NCBI GenBank assembly: GCA_045546975.1
Contig: JAZQDV010000010.1
Coordinates: 372,001 to 436,000 of the forward strand
DNA: 64,000 nucleotides
DNA from: SIG480 sp045546975
Lineage (GTDB): Bacteria; Bacillota; Clostridia; Oscillospirales; JAAYXM01
Reading direction: 5' to 3'
The notes under the pieces: model-generated
Told to the model about the DNA's origin: nothing
The model's database searches: none
Seen by the model: only the letters and a program-made list of their open reading frames with translations
Shown here: positions 50,520 through 59,271 of the stretch, piece by piece
Layout: the number at the start of each line of letters is the position of its first letter
Position numbering within the stretch: the first letter of the stretch is position 1
Position numbers and translations under genes: made by a program

Positions 50520-51212
50520 ATGTTTATTTTCTCTATTTTATCAACGCTTTTTATAAACTGCTTTTATCTCATTTTAAGCTTGTCATCAGGCTCTTTTCCA
50601 AAGCCGCTTTCTGCGAAGGAAGAACGTGAATACCTCGAAAAAGCGTCAAACGGAGATAACGAAGCGCGCGACATTTTGATTGAGCGGAATTTAAGGCTTG
50701 TTGCACATGTAATAAAGAAGTATTACACCTCTCCAAACGAACAGGAGGATTTGATTTCAATCGGCTCAATAGGACTTATCAAAGCAATCAATACGTACAA
50801 ACCAAGCAAAGGCACAAGACTTGCAACCTATGCGGCACGATGTATAGAAAACGAAATTCTTATGCACTTTCGAAGCACCAAAAAGAACGCAGTTGAAATT
50901 TCACTTTCCGACTCTCTGGATACTGACTCCGACGGAAATTCGCTCGCTCTTATGGATGTTATAAGCACCGAGGATATACGACTCGAGAAAATCGAAAACC
51001 TTGACGTCGAAGAAAAGCTTTACAAGCTCTTGAACTCACGTCTTGAACCGAGAGAACGCGAAATTGTAATAAGGAGATACGGTCTTTATGACTGTATCCC
51101 CGAAACACAATATGAAATTGCCAAAAAATGCAACATTTCGCGTTCTTATGTAAGCAGAATAGAAAAACGCGCACTTGAAAAGTTGCGCGCTTCTTTTGAT
51201 GAAAAAAACTAA
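50520..51212 (+). CDS. sigK: RNA polymerase sporulation sigma factor sigma-K
   Basis: The late mother-cell sigma factor. The 230-aa protein has a hydrophobic N-terminal pro-sequence (about residues 1-20) that keeps it inactive at the membrane until cleavage, then sigma region 2 (EQEDLISIGSIGLIKAINTYKPSKGTRLATYAARC) and region 4 (EIAKKCNISRSYVSRIEKRALEKL). The ATG at 50520 has GTGGGG just upstream. The gene is continuous, with no skin-type insertion. Its stop overlaps that of the convergent queH. Confidence 0.93.
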   Translation: MFIFSILSTLFINCFYLILSLSSGSFPKPLSAKEEREYLEKASNGDNEARDILIERNLRLVAHVIKKYYTSPNEQEDLISIGSIGLIKAINTYKPSKGTRLATYAARCIENEILMHFRSTKKNAVEISLSDSLDTDSDGNSLALMDVISTEDIRLEKIENLDVEEKLYKLLNSRLEPREREIVIRRYGLYDCIPETQYEIAKKCNISRSYVSRIEKRALEKLRASFDEKN

Positions 51213-51820
51213 TCTTTATTTTGTGAGAATTCGCAGCCGCAGTACTCCTGTCTGTATAGGTTATACTGACGCGACAGCTCAATTGAACGCTTGTAACCCT
51301 CTCGTTTTTTGAAGTCTGCCGTAAGATACTTTACGCCAAAGCTTTTTTCAGCATCTTCCCCTATTCTATTCAAAAGCTCGGCGTTCTTGTGCGGACTTAC
51401 GGAAAGCGTTGTCGCAAAGCAATCAAACCCAAGTTCCTTCGCGGTTTTTGCAGTCTCAAAAAGTCTCAACTTAAAACACTCGACGCACCTTTTTCCGCCT
51501 TCCTTTTCACTTTCCAGTCCCCTTGCAGAACTTAAAAAGCGATGATAGTCATACGGCATTTCAAGAAGCTTGACCTCGTGTGAAAATGGCATTTTTTCAA
51601 CAATTTCACGCTGTGTATCAAGTCTTTTTGTGTACTCTTCTTCAGGGTAAATATTGGGGTTGAAAAACGCAACCGTGACAAGAAAATGTTTTGAAAGATA
51701 TTCAAGAACATAGCTACTGCAAGGGCCACAACAACTGTGAAGTAAAAGAGACGGAACTTTACCCTCTCCGGTAAGTTCTTTTATCTGCTCGTCACATATA
51801 AGCTGGTAATTCTTTCTCAT
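51209..51820 (-). CDS. queH: Epoxyqueuosine reductase QueH
   Basis: QueH is a non-cobalamin enzyme replacing QueG for the final reduction to queuosine. The 203-aa protein has the family cysteines: LLHSCCGPCSSYVLEYL (Cys30, 31, 34), RCVECFKLRL (Cys112, 115) and YCGCEFS near the C-terminus; a disulfide and a metal/iron-sulfur site are expected. It is unlinked to queA-tgt in the window (about 48 kb away). It precedes no other queuosine gene and lies next to an ECF sigma pair. Confidence 0.92.
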   Translation of the reverse strand: MRKNYQLICDEQIKELTGEGKVPSLLLHSCCGPCSSYVLEYLSKHFLVTVAFFNPNIYPEEEYTKRLDTQREIVEKMPFSHEVKLLEMPYDYHRFLSSARGLESEKEGGKRCVECFKLRLFETAKTAKELGFDCFATTLSVSPHKNAELLNRIGEDAEKSFGVKYLTADFKKREGYKRSIELSRQYNLYRQEYCGCEFSQNKD

Positions 51821-51822
51821 AA

Positions 51823-52200
51823 TTATTTCCCCATAATCTGTTCTTCCTGCTCAATTTCACAGCTATCGGCGACCGTTGAAATCAATTTGCCAAGCTCAAA
51901 AAACTCGTGCTCAATTTTATTTTCAGTATCCATACTCCGAGGAAGACTTCTTGCCATTGCAGCAGGTGCGGGTGAAATCGTTCCTTCACTTGAAACAGGA
52001 TTTATGTTTCCGTGAATTCCGGTAAATGCCGCAACTGCAACTATTGCAAGGCATGCAGCAATCGGGAGCACTTGCCGAAGCACAAACAAATTCTTTTTCT
52101 TTTCCTTCCTGTTTTCAATCGCTGAACGAACGACCGTGTTAAGCTCAGGCGGAATTTCAATAGAACTATATTTTTCTTTTGCTTTTTTTAATTCATCCAT
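51823..52200 (-). CDS. Probable anti-sigma factor, single membrane segment
   Basis: The 125-aa protein has an N-terminal cytoplasmic segment (about 1-40, with IPPELNTVVRSAIENRKEKKK), one membrane helix (about 41-61) and an extracytoplasmic tail of about 60 residues without a recognised domain. It shares one base with the end of the sigma factor gene upstream, the usual arrangement of an ECF sigma with its anti-sigma. It is shorter than many anti-sigmas and has no HXXXCXXC zinc motif, so the role is inferred from context. Confidence 0.65.
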   Translation of the reverse strand: MDELKKAKEKYSSIEIPPELNTVVRSAIENRKEKKKNLFVLRQVLPIAACLAIVAVAAFTGIHGNINPVSSEGTISPAPAAMARSLPRSMDTENKIEHEFFELGKLISTVADSCEIEQEEQIMGK

Positions 52201-52688
52201 TATCTTTCTCCGTTATATGAAAGTTTTAGTTGACGGAGCGCCGTATACAGACGCGTTTTTACTGTACTTAAATTAGCCGATGTAATCTTTGAAATTTCCT
52301 CGAGCGACATATCCTCAAAAAACCTCAGTACGATTACCGTTCTGAATTTTTCAGGTAATTTCATAACCATATCATAAACTTCATCGTCTTTATCAAATGC
52401 TGTTTCAGTGTAAATCTGAACCGGCATTTTTTCATCCTCAGTTGCAATTTCACGTTTCTGTTTTTTGAAATATGCATGCGACTCATTAACCAGGATCCGA
52501 TAAAACCAAGCGTTGATTTTATCAGGCGAACGTAGCTCATGATATTTCTCAAGTGCCTTACAGACAGCATTCTGTACTATGTCGAGTGCTCCTTCTCGTT
52601 CCTTGATGTAGCTGTACGCAAATCTATAGAATTTTTCCTGATTGTCGGTAATGTACGAAACAACTTTTTCGTATATTTCTTCTCGCAT
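52200..52688 (-). CDS. ECF-type RNA polymerase sigma factor
   Basis: A 162-aa group 4 sigma factor with region 2 (FYRFAYSYIKEREGALDIVQNAVCKALEKY) and region 4 (LRFFEDMSLEEISKITSANLSTVKTRLYTALRQL), resembling the SigV/SigW types. It is followed by a likely membrane anti-sigma gene with a 1-nt overlap. The signal and regulon cannot be read from the sequence; envelope stress is the usual theme for such pairs. Confidence 0.9.
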   Translation of the reverse strand: MREEIYEKVVSYITDNQEKFYRFAYSYIKEREGALDIVQNAVCKALEKYHELRSPDKINAWFYRILVNESHAYFKKQKREIATEDEKMPVQIYTETAFDKDDEVYDMVMKLPEKFRTVIVLRFFEDMSLEEISKITSANLSTVKTRLYTALRQLKLSYNGER

Positions 52689-52793
52689 AGGTTTTCCTCT
52701 GTCTTACCTTTCGCCGTCATTATATAGATGTTTTTGAAGGCAAAAAAGTTTGTTTTCTGTCTATTCTTTTATTGAATTTTAACCACTTGTTAT

Positions 52794-52816
52794 GTTATTA
52801 TTAGTAATATAATAAC
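52794..52816 (+). promoter_or_regulatory. Inverted repeat in the ruvX promoter region
   Basis: GTTATTAT and ATAATAAC flank TAGTAAT. The repeat sits between a TTGAAT/-35-like box (52772-52777) and the ribosome binding site, over the expected transcription start. It may be an operator or AT-rich coincidence. Confidence 0.35.
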
Positions 52817-52836
52817 TAAACGCGGAGGTTTTGTCA

Positions 52837-53259
52837 ATGAGGACAGTTGGCATAGATTACGGCGACAAACGTATCGGCGTCTCCTTTTCAGATATTAGCG
52901 GAACACTCGCAGGAGAAAGCTTTACAATAAATGTCACAGACCCAAAAGCAGCTTTTGACGAGCTTTGCAATGCAATCATTTCTCGTTCTGTGGGAGAAAT
53001 TGTTCTCGGTTACCCAAAACACATGAATGCAGACATTGGAGACCGTGCAAAAAAGAGCGAGGAAATTGCAGAAATACTTAAAGAAAGAACAAAACTCCCC
53101 GTTATTTTATGGGACGAGCGTTGCACTACTGTCGATGCTCACAGAATACTTTCAGAAACCGGCTACCACGGAAAAAAGCGCCGGGCAAAGGTTGACTCCG
53201 TTGCCGCAGCGCTTATACTGCAAAACTATCTTGATTTCAAAGCAATCTCAAGGTCTTAA
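52837..53259 (+). CDS. ruvX: Holliday junction resolvase-like RuvX (YqgF)
   Basis: A 140-aa RNase H-fold protein with GIDYGDKRIGVSFSD, VLGYPKHMNADIGDRA, ILWDERCTTVDA and KVDSVAAALILQNYL, the complete YqgF pattern. YqgF is linked to pre-16S rRNA processing and to Holliday junction handling. The ATG at 52837 has GGAGG 8 nt upstream. Its stop overlaps that of the convergent DUF4830 gene. Confidence 0.93.
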   Translation: MRTVGIDYGDKRIGVSFSDISGTLAGESFTINVTDPKAAFDELCNAIISRSVGEIVLGYPKHMNADIGDRAKKSEEIAEILKERTKLPVILWDERCTTVDAHRILSETGYHGKKRRAKVDSVAAALILQNYLDFKAISRS

Positions 53260-53762
53260 CCCTGAGGTTGCTTATTTTCTTTCACAAGTCCGTGCATAAA
53301 TCCGCCAAGCTCACAGGATGAAACATCACCGCCGATAAGCTTGTTTTTGTATACGATTATGTTTGCAACCACGTTTTCTTCTTCAGACGGGTGATTTGTG
53401 ATTCTGTATGTATAACGTGTAACCCGCTTTCCTTTATACTCCATCAAATCCATGCCCTGCTTTTTCTGAATGTTGTTATATTCATCATACACCCCGTCAA
53501 AAGCCTCGGGAATTCTGACTTCCATTGATTCAATTGGATCACGGTCTACGGTCCAGCCGTATCCTTCAAGGAGTGAAACGCGATCCTCGTTTGTTTTGAG
53601 CTTTACTTTTTCCGCTTCAATTACCTGCTCATCAAGAGTTAAGACGGTATCTCCGCGCGACATATCATGACTTATTGCAACGCCTGCACATACCACCAGC
53701 GCAAGAGCAAGAACGCCGCCCAGAATCTTCTTTCCCGTAATCTTTGCAGTGAATATAATCAT
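53256..53762 (-). CDS. DUF4830 family membrane-anchored protein
   Basis: A 168-aa protein with an N-terminal membrane helix (about 12-31) and an extracytoplasmic domain containing LEGYGWTVDRDPIESMEVRIP, YNNIQKKQGMDLMEYKGKRV and GFMHGL near the end. This is the DUF4830 pattern of Clostridia; the function is unknown. The start has GGAG 9 nt upstream. It is a single gene facing ruvX. Confidence 0.8.
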   Translation of the reverse strand: MIIFTAKITGKKILGGVLALALVVCAGVAISHDMSRGDTVLTLDEQVIEAEKVKLKTNEDRVSLLEGYGWTVDRDPIESMEVRIPEAFDGVYDEYNNIQKKQGMDLMEYKGKRVTRYTYRITNHPSEEENVVANIIVYKNKLIGGDVSSCELGGFMHGLVKENKQPQG

Positions 53763-53842
53763 AATAATTTTCTCCTTCCAAAATCGTATTAAATTCTATT
53801 GTGAACTTTCTGAAAATATAACCTCAAAAACGCTGAATTTCA

Positions 53843-53871
53843 TTGACCTTTCGCCTTTTTTATGGTATGAT
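53843..53871 (+). promoter_or_regulatory. Sigma-A promoter of the RlmI-like gene
   Basis: TTGACC (53843-53848), a 17-nt spacer and TATGAT (53866-53871). Confidence 0.8.
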
Positions 53872-53906
53872 ATTATATCAAACTATATGCGAAGGAAATG
53901 TGTTTT

Positions 53907-54770
53907 ATGTGGATTGCAAAAAACTTTGATGATTATACTGTAATTGACTGCGGAGACGGCGAAAAACTCGAGCGTTGGGGCGACTATTATCTTGTTCGAC
54001 CCGAGCCGCAAGCCATATGGTCATCTCCCAGAACAAATCCGCACTGGAAAAAGTACGACGCACTCTACTCACGCTCATCGACAGGTGGCGGTTCCTGGAC
54101 CAATAAAACACTTCCGAGTTCCTGGCAGATATCGTATAAAGACCTTAAGTTCAACTTAAAACCCATGAACTTCAAGCACACAGGTATTTTCCCAGAGCAA
54201 GCTTCGAACTGGGATTTTATAAGCGATATGATTTCAAATGCAGGAAGGCCCATAAACGTTCTTAACCTCTTTGCATACACCGGTGCCGCAACGATAGTTG
54301 CCGCAAAGGCAGGTGCATCTGTCTGTCATGTCGATGCCGCAAAAGGTATGGTTGCGTGGGCTCGTGAAAATGCCGCTTCTTCAGGTCTCTCCGATGCTCC
54401 CATCCGTTGGATTGTAGACGACTGTGCAAAGTTTGTGGAGCGCGAGATAAGACGCGGCAGAAAGTACGACGCTATTATCATGGACCCACCGTCTTACGGC
54501 AGAGGCCCCACAGGCGAAATCTGGAAGTTTGAAGAAAATATATTTGATTTCATAAAGCTTTGCTCAGGCGTTCTCTCAGATGCTCCGCTCTTTGTTCTTA
54601 TAAGCTCATACACGACGGGCGTTGCGCCGTCAGTATGTAAATACATCGCCGACACTGTTTTCACTAAGCGTTACGGCGGCAAGGCAGAGTGTGACGAACT
54701 CGGCCTGAAGGTTTCTGAGACGGGTCTTATCCTTCCTGCAGGAAGTGCCACAAGGTGGTATACGATTTAA
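53907..54770 (+). CDS. Class I SAM-dependent RNA methyltransferase, RlmI-like
   Basis: The 287-aa protein has an N-terminal half without a clear PUA domain, then the SAM-binding fold NLFAYTGAATIVAAKAGASVCHVDAAKGMVAWA (motif I and II regions) and DPPSYGRG as the catalytic motif IV of the RlmI/RlmK type that methylates cytosine C5 or guanine in rRNA. The ATG at 53907 has AAGGA about 10 nt upstream. The target base is not determined. Confidence 0.85.
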   Translation: MWIAKNFDDYTVIDCGDGEKLERWGDYYLVRPEPQAIWSSPRTNPHWKKYDALYSRSSTGGGSWTNKTLPSSWQISYKDLKFNLKPMNFKHTGIFPEQASNWDFISDMISNAGRPINVLNLFAYTGAATIVAAKAGASVCHVDAAKGMVAWARENAASSGLSDAPIRWIVDDCAKFVEREIRRGRKYDAIIMDPPSYGRGPTGEIWKFEENIFDFIKLCSGVLSDAPLFVLISSYTTGVAPSVCKYIADTVFTKRYGGKAECDELGLKVSETGLILPAGSATRWYTI

Positions 54771-54788
54771 TTTTTTGAGGTTTTTTCA

Positions 54789-55634
54789 ATGGACAGTATC
54801 ATCAAATCCGAAAAGCTGACCTTTCAGTACAATATCGACTCTGACACCCCAAAAACAGCTTTATCCGAGGTTGACATCTCCGTTACTGCGGGAGAATTCC
54901 TTGTAATTCTCGGTCGCAACGGTTCAGGAAAGTCTTCCCTTGCAAAGCACTTTAACGCCGTTCTTCTCCCCTGCGGAGGTAAGGTTTATGTAGACGGTAT
55001 GGATACCTCTGACGAAAACCTTCTTTACGAGATCAGGAAAACCTGCGGTATGGTTTTTCAAAACCCTGATAACCAGATAGTTGCAACCATTACCGAGGAA
55101 GATGTTGCTTTCGGTCCGGAAAACCTCGGCCTACCACGGGATGAAATTAAAGCACGTGTTGATGAATCACTCAGAACGGTAGGTATGTATGACTACCGCG
55201 ACCACGCGCCTCACCTTCTCTCAGGCGGTCAGAAGCAACGCATTGCCATTGCCGGTGTTATTGCTATGCAACCAAGATGCATAGTTCTCGACGAACCGAC
55301 CTCTATGCTTGACCCTAAAGGCCGTCGCGATGTGCTGAACCTCATTTACGACCTCAACAAAAAACACGGAATCACAATCGTCCTCATCACACATCATATG
55401 AACGAGGCAATAAACGCAGACCGCGTAATGGTCATGGATAACGGCAAGACAGTTCTCGAGGGCACACCAAAAGAGATTTTTACACAAACAGAAAAGCTCA
55501 GTTCTCTCGGACTCGCCGTTCCACAGACGGTCGAACTCCTCGACTCTCTCAACAAAAACGGATTCAATTTGTCGCTTGATAAGTTGACCGTTGATGAATG
55601 TGTTGACGAAATTATAAAAGCTTTTAACATCTGA
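54789..55634 (+). CDS. ecfA1: Energy-coupling factor transporter ATPase 1
   Basis: EcfA1 pairs with EcfA2 to power vitamin uptake through the shared ECF module. The 281-aa ATPase has Walker A GRNGSGKSS, the Q-loop in FQNPDNQIVATITEEDVAFG, the signature LSGGQKQRIAIAG, Walker B CIVLDEPTSMLDP and the H-loop in ITHHMNEA. The first gene of ecfA1-ecfA2-ecfT-truA, 18 nt after the methyltransferase gene. S-components are not in the window, so the vitamins carried are unknown. Confidence 0.94.
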   Translation: MDSIIKSEKLTFQYNIDSDTPKTALSEVDISVTAGEFLVILGRNGSGKSSLAKHFNAVLLPCGGKVYVDGMDTSDENLLYEIRKTCGMVFQNPDNQIVATITEEDVAFGPENLGLPRDEIKARVDESLRTVGMYDYRDHAPHLLSGGQKQRIAIAGVIAMQPRCIVLDEPTSMLDPKGRRDVLNLIYDLNKKHGITIVLITHHMNEAINADRVMVMDNGKTVLEGTPKEIFTQTEKLSSLGLAVPQTVELLDSLNKNGFNLSLDKLTVDECVDEIIKAFNI

Positions 55635-55652
55635 CTCGGAGGGTACCATAAA

Positions 55653-56516
55653 TTGCAGACAGTAATGAGCATTCGCGGACTTTCTCACGTGTACAGTCCA
55701 AAGACACCTTTTGAATGTTCCGCAATAAAAAACATAAATCTTGACATAAATGCCGCTGAAACACTCGGCATTATCGGTCATACGGGTTCAGGCAAATCAA
55801 CGCTCATTTCCCACCTTAACGGTCTTATAAAGCCATCTTCGGGCGAAATATTATACGAAGGCGAAAATATCTTCAAATCCAAGGAATTCACCCACAACAT
55901 TCGCTTCAAAGTCGGTGTTGTTCTTCAGTATCCTGAGTATCAGCTTTTTGAAGAAACAATATATGCAGATATTGCTTTTGGACCCCGCAATATGGGTCTT
56001 TCAAAAGAAGAAATTGACCTTCGCGTGCATGAAGCCTGCAAATTCGCAGGCCTTGACGAGAAGCTTCTCAATTTCTCTCCTTTTGAGCTTTCCGGCGGCC
56101 AGAAGCGCCGAGTTGCAATCGCCGGTGTTATAGCAATGAAACCACGTGTACTTATACTCGACGAGCCAACCGCAGGTCTTGACCCGTTAGGCCGCGACGA
56201 CCTTTTACGGCAGCTCATGAAATATCGCAACTCTACAGGTGCTGCCATTGTTATAGTTTCTCACAGCATGGAGGATATCGCCTCTGTTTCCGATAAACTT
56301 CTTGTTATGTCAAAAGGCGAAGCTTTCATGTATGGTACACCAAGTGAAATCTTTTCACATTCAGAAGAGCTTCTCGCGGCAGGTCTTGACCTTCCGCAGA
56401 TTACTCATGTCGCAAATAGGCTGAAGGAAAAAGGTATTAAGTTGTCGGATTCAATTTATACAGTCCGCGAGGCTGTTGCAGAATTAACAAAGCTCGGAGG
56501 TGTTTCAAATGATTAA
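55653..56516 (+). CDS. ecfA2: Energy-coupling factor transporter ATPase 2
   Basis: The second ATPase of the ECF module: Walker A GHTGSGKST, VLQYPEYQLFEETIYADIAFGPRN, signature LSGGQKRRVAIAG and Walker B VLILDEPTAGLDP. The 287-aa form starts at TTG 55653 with GGAGG about 10 nt upstream; ATG at 55665 is the alternative and would be further from the binding site. The end overlaps ecfT by 8 nt. Confidence 0.94.
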   Translation: MQTVMSIRGLSHVYSPKTPFECSAIKNINLDINAAETLGIIGHTGSGKSTLISHLNGLIKPSSGEILYEGENIFKSKEFTHNIRFKVGVVLQYPEYQLFEETIYADIAFGPRNMGLSKEEIDLRVHEACKFAGLDEKLLNFSPFELSGGQKRRVAIAGVIAMKPRVLILDEPTAGLDPLGRDDLLRQLMKYRNSTGAAIVIVSHSMEDIASVSDKLLVMSKGEAFMYGTPSEIFSHSEELLAAGLDLPQITHVANRLKEKGIKLSDSIYTVREAVAELTKLGGVSND

Positions 56517-57333
56517 AGACATCTCTCTCGGGCAGTTTTTTCCGGGAAACAGCGTTATCCACAAACTCGACCCCCGAATCAAGCTTATTGCAACAATTCT
56601 TTTTGTCGTAACACTCTTCCTTTGCCGCGGTTTTATTCCCTACGCAATTATGACGTCTTTCCTCTTTACTTTGATTCTTCTCACAAAGATAAACATCGGG
56701 CTTATTTTCAAAAGCGTAAAGCCGATTATAATTCTCCTTGCCTTCACGGCAATCCTGAATGTCTTTTATACGACAAGCGGAACGGAGCTTATAAAAATAG
56801 GTTCTGTCGCAATAACAACCGGAGGTATTTATACCGCATTTTTCATGGCACTTCGTATCGTTCTTCTTGTTGTTGGCACATTTGTAATGCTCACATATAC
56901 AACATCACCCATTATGCTCACAGACGCATTGGAATCTCTTCTTTCCCCGCTCAAGAAAATCAAATTTCCTGTCCATGAGCTTTCTATGATGATGTCTATC
57001 GCACTTCGTTTTATCCCTACACTCATAGAAGAAACCGACAAGATTATGTCAGCGCAGAAATCGCGTGGTGCAGACTTTGAGACAGGAAGTATTATCCGCC
57101 GCGCCAAAGCTTTAATCCCTGTTCTTATCCCACTTTTCATCAATGCCTTCAAGCGGGCTGAGGAATTGGCGCTTGCAATGGAATGCCGTTGCTATCGCGG
57201 TGGTGACGGTAGGGTCCGTATGCGTGTTTTCAAGCTTTTGCCACAGGACTTTGCCTTTACTGTCATCACAATACTCATTTTCATTTTATCCGCATTTCTG
57301 TCATATACTTTGAAATTTGGTGCACCAATATGA
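56509..57333 (+). CDS. ecfT: Energy-coupling factor transporter membrane protein
   Basis: The 274-aa membrane scaffold has about five hydrophobic segments and the two Ala-Arg-Gly-type coupling motifs near SRGADF and ALAMECRCYRG, which contact the ATPases. The ATG at 56509 has GGAGG 8 nt upstream. It overlaps both neighbours (8 nt with ecfA2, 4 nt with truA), so the module is tightly co-translated. Confidence 0.93.
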   Translation: MIKDISLGQFFPGNSVIHKLDPRIKLIATILFVVTLFLCRGFIPYAIMTSFLFTLILLTKINIGLIFKSVKPIIILLAFTAILNVFYTTSGTELIKIGSVAITTGGIYTAFFMALRIVLLVVGTFVMLTYTTSPIMLTDALESLLSPLKKIKFPVHELSMMMSIALRFIPTLIEETDKIMSAQKSRGADFETGSIIRRAKALIPVLIPLFINAFKRAEELALAMECRCYRGGDGRVRMRVFKLLPQDFAFTVITILIFILSAFLSYTLKFGAPI

Positions 57334-58085
57334 AAAGGACTATAGCTCTTGTTCTGTCGTATAGCGGAACAAATTATCACGGCTGGCAAACTCAGGCAAA
57401 CTCCGAAAGTGTTCAGACAACTCTTTCAAATGCCGCGTCCTCAGTTTTCAACGAGGATATCAGAATCACCGGTTGCGGAAGAACGGATTCCGGAGTGCAC
57501 GCAAAGATGTATATTGCAAGTCTTTCCACCTCCTCGAAAATTCCGCTTTCTCGCATCCCCTACGCTCTGAACTCCGTGCTCCCAAACGATATTTCAGTAA
57601 GCCGTGCCGTTGAGGTTTCAGGCGACTTTCACCCTGTACATTCCTGTACCCGGAAGGAATATACTTATTACATATATACAGGCGCCGTAAGAAACCCATT
57701 TCTTGAAAATCGCGCACTTCACTTTAAGTACAAAATGGATTTAGACGCCATGAAGGTTGCCGCAAAACATTTTGTTGGAACTCATGATTTTGCTTCAATG
57801 CGAACACTCGGAACACCTGTAAAATCAACTGTGCGCACAGTATTCAACTGCGAAATAAATGAGGAAAGCGGAATCATAGCAATAACCGTTTCCGCAAACG
57901 GCTTTCTCTACAATATGGCACGGACAATTGTCGGCACACTTCTTGATGTTGCCACGGGGAAAATTTCTCCGGATGATATTCCTGCAATCCTCGAAAGCGG
58001 AGACAGGTCAAAAGCAGGAGCTACCGCACCCGCGCACGCTCTTTATATGACAAACGTTATTTACCCTTCCGAATTCGGACTGTAA
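57330..58085 (+). CDS. truA: tRNA pseudouridine synthase A
   Basis: TruA makes pseudouridine at tRNA positions 38-40. The 251-aa protein has YSGTNYHGWQTQ, the catalytic Asp53 in GCGRTDSGVHA, and GTHDFASMRT plus FLYNMARTIVGTLL. It follows ecfT with a 4-nt overlap (ATGA). The order ecfA1-ecfA2-ecfT-truA is conserved in Bacillota, often followed by rplM-rpsI; those are elsewhere here (18059). Confidence 0.95.
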   Translation: MKRTIALVLSYSGTNYHGWQTQANSESVQTTLSNAASSVFNEDIRITGCGRTDSGVHAKMYIASLSTSSKIPLSRIPYALNSVLPNDISVSRAVEVSGDFHPVHSCTRKEYTYYIYTGAVRNPFLENRALHFKYKMDLDAMKVAAKHFVGTHDFASMRTLGTPVKSTVRTVFNCEINEESGIIAITVSANGFLYNMARTIVGTLLDVATGKISPDDIPAILESGDRSKAGATAPAHALYMTNVIYPSEFGL

Positions 58086-58107
58086 ACCAAAGAAAGGAGA
58101 ACCTCAA

Positions 58108-59253
58108 ATGGCTAAAAAAACAAGAAAAAAGCAAAAACGTCTTTCAGGCCGTTTTGCAATATTTTTTACTGTTCTCCTCTTTGTTTGTACTATAATTTTC
58201 TTCAATAACAGGTTTGCTGCAGGCTCACTCAAGCGTATGGCTTACTGGATATTCAACGGAGTCCGCGCAGATGCAACGGAAACCACCGTAAATTTTGACG
58301 CAAACGAATATAACCGTTTCTTCCTGCTCGGTGGAAACCTTTGTGTTCTCTCCCCCGAAAAGTTTTCTTCTTATACTTTCTCGGGCTCCAACAACTTTTC
58401 AGAACAAGTACTTCTTCGAAACCCGGCTGTCAGCCATGGCAGTTCAAGATTTATTGCCTATGATCCGGGCGGGCTCAACTACTATGTTTTTACGAAAAAT
58501 AAGCTTCTGCACACCGGAACCAGCGATTCAAAAATAATTTCCGCAAATATGACAGAATCAGGAAATTTTGCCATTGTAACAGACGGCGAGGATACAAAGA
58601 ATATAGCGACACTCTACAACACATCCTTTGAGCCGATCTTTAAGTTCCATTCTTCAGAAAAGCACGTTTTTGATGCTGCGGCTTCCCCTTCCGGAAAAAT
58701 AGCTGCAATAATTACATACGGTGCAACTGACGGCCGTTTTGAGAGTTTCCTTTCACTTTGCAAAACAAATTCGGACAGCTTTTATTCCACAGTCTCATTA
58801 GGAAACTCAACACCCTTAAAGCTTGTTTTCTATTCGGATAACAACATACTTGTTATTTGCAACGATAAAACAATCATATATGACGAGAGTGGCGCAGTTC
58901 TTTCCGAAATTTCGCACGAAAACTTGCCGGTAAAAGCTTTTTCCGTCTCAGCGAAAAAAAATATTTCTATTCTTCTTGACAACTACCAGAACGGCGGAAA
59001 TTCAAAGGTACTCTTTATTAGAAACAAAGGAAAACTTTTGGATGAGCTTGAGTTTGATGAGGATATTTTCTCAATCTCTGCCTCCGACAACTACACTGCG
59101 CTCCAGTTTTCAAACCGTTGTGTTGTTTACAAAAGCGACCTTACCGTTCTTTCTGAATTCGAAATCCCCACCTCAATTTCTCGTTGCCTTGTAAACAAAG
59201 ACGGTTCCGTTCTCTCAATCGGTAATAATTTTGCAACACTCTATGTAGAATAA
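58108..59253 (+). CDS. DUF5711 family membrane-anchored protein
   Basis: The 381-aa protein has a basic N-terminus, one membrane helix (about 16-33) and a long extracytoplasmic region with repeated beta-rich segments (LCVLSPEKFSSYTF, LLHTGTSDSKIISANM, FNRCVVYKSDLTVL-like) suggesting a propeller-like fold. It matches DUF5711, found in Clostridia beside cvpA. The function is unknown. It is followed by the CvpA-type gene 18 nt later, so both may act in the envelope. Confidence 0.75.
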   Translation: MAKKTRKKQKRLSGRFAIFFTVLLFVCTIIFFNNRFAAGSLKRMAYWIFNGVRADATETTVNFDANEYNRFFLLGGNLCVLSPEKFSSYTFSGSNNFSEQVLLRNPAVSHGSSRFIAYDPGGLNYYVFTKNKLLHTGTSDSKIISANMTESGNFAIVTDGEDTKNIATLYNTSFEPIFKFHSSEKHVFDAAASPSGKIAAIITYGATDGRFESFLSLCKTNSDSFYSTVSLGNSTPLKLVFYSDNNILVICNDKTIIYDESGAVLSEISHENLPVKAFSVSAKKNISILLDNYQNGGNSKVLFIRNKGKLLDELEFDEDIFSISASDNYTALQFSNRCVVYKSDLTVLSEFEIPTSISRCLVNKDGSVLSIGNNFATLYVE

Positions 59254-59271
59254 ATCGGAGGTGACAACACC

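Noticed and set aside
50520..51212. Skin-type interruption of sigK
   Set aside because: The reading frame is continuous through regions 2 and 4.
52689..52740. Autoregulated ECF promoter before the sigma gene
   Set aside because: I saw a TATAAT-like box but no convincing AAC-type -35 with the right spacing, so I did not list it.
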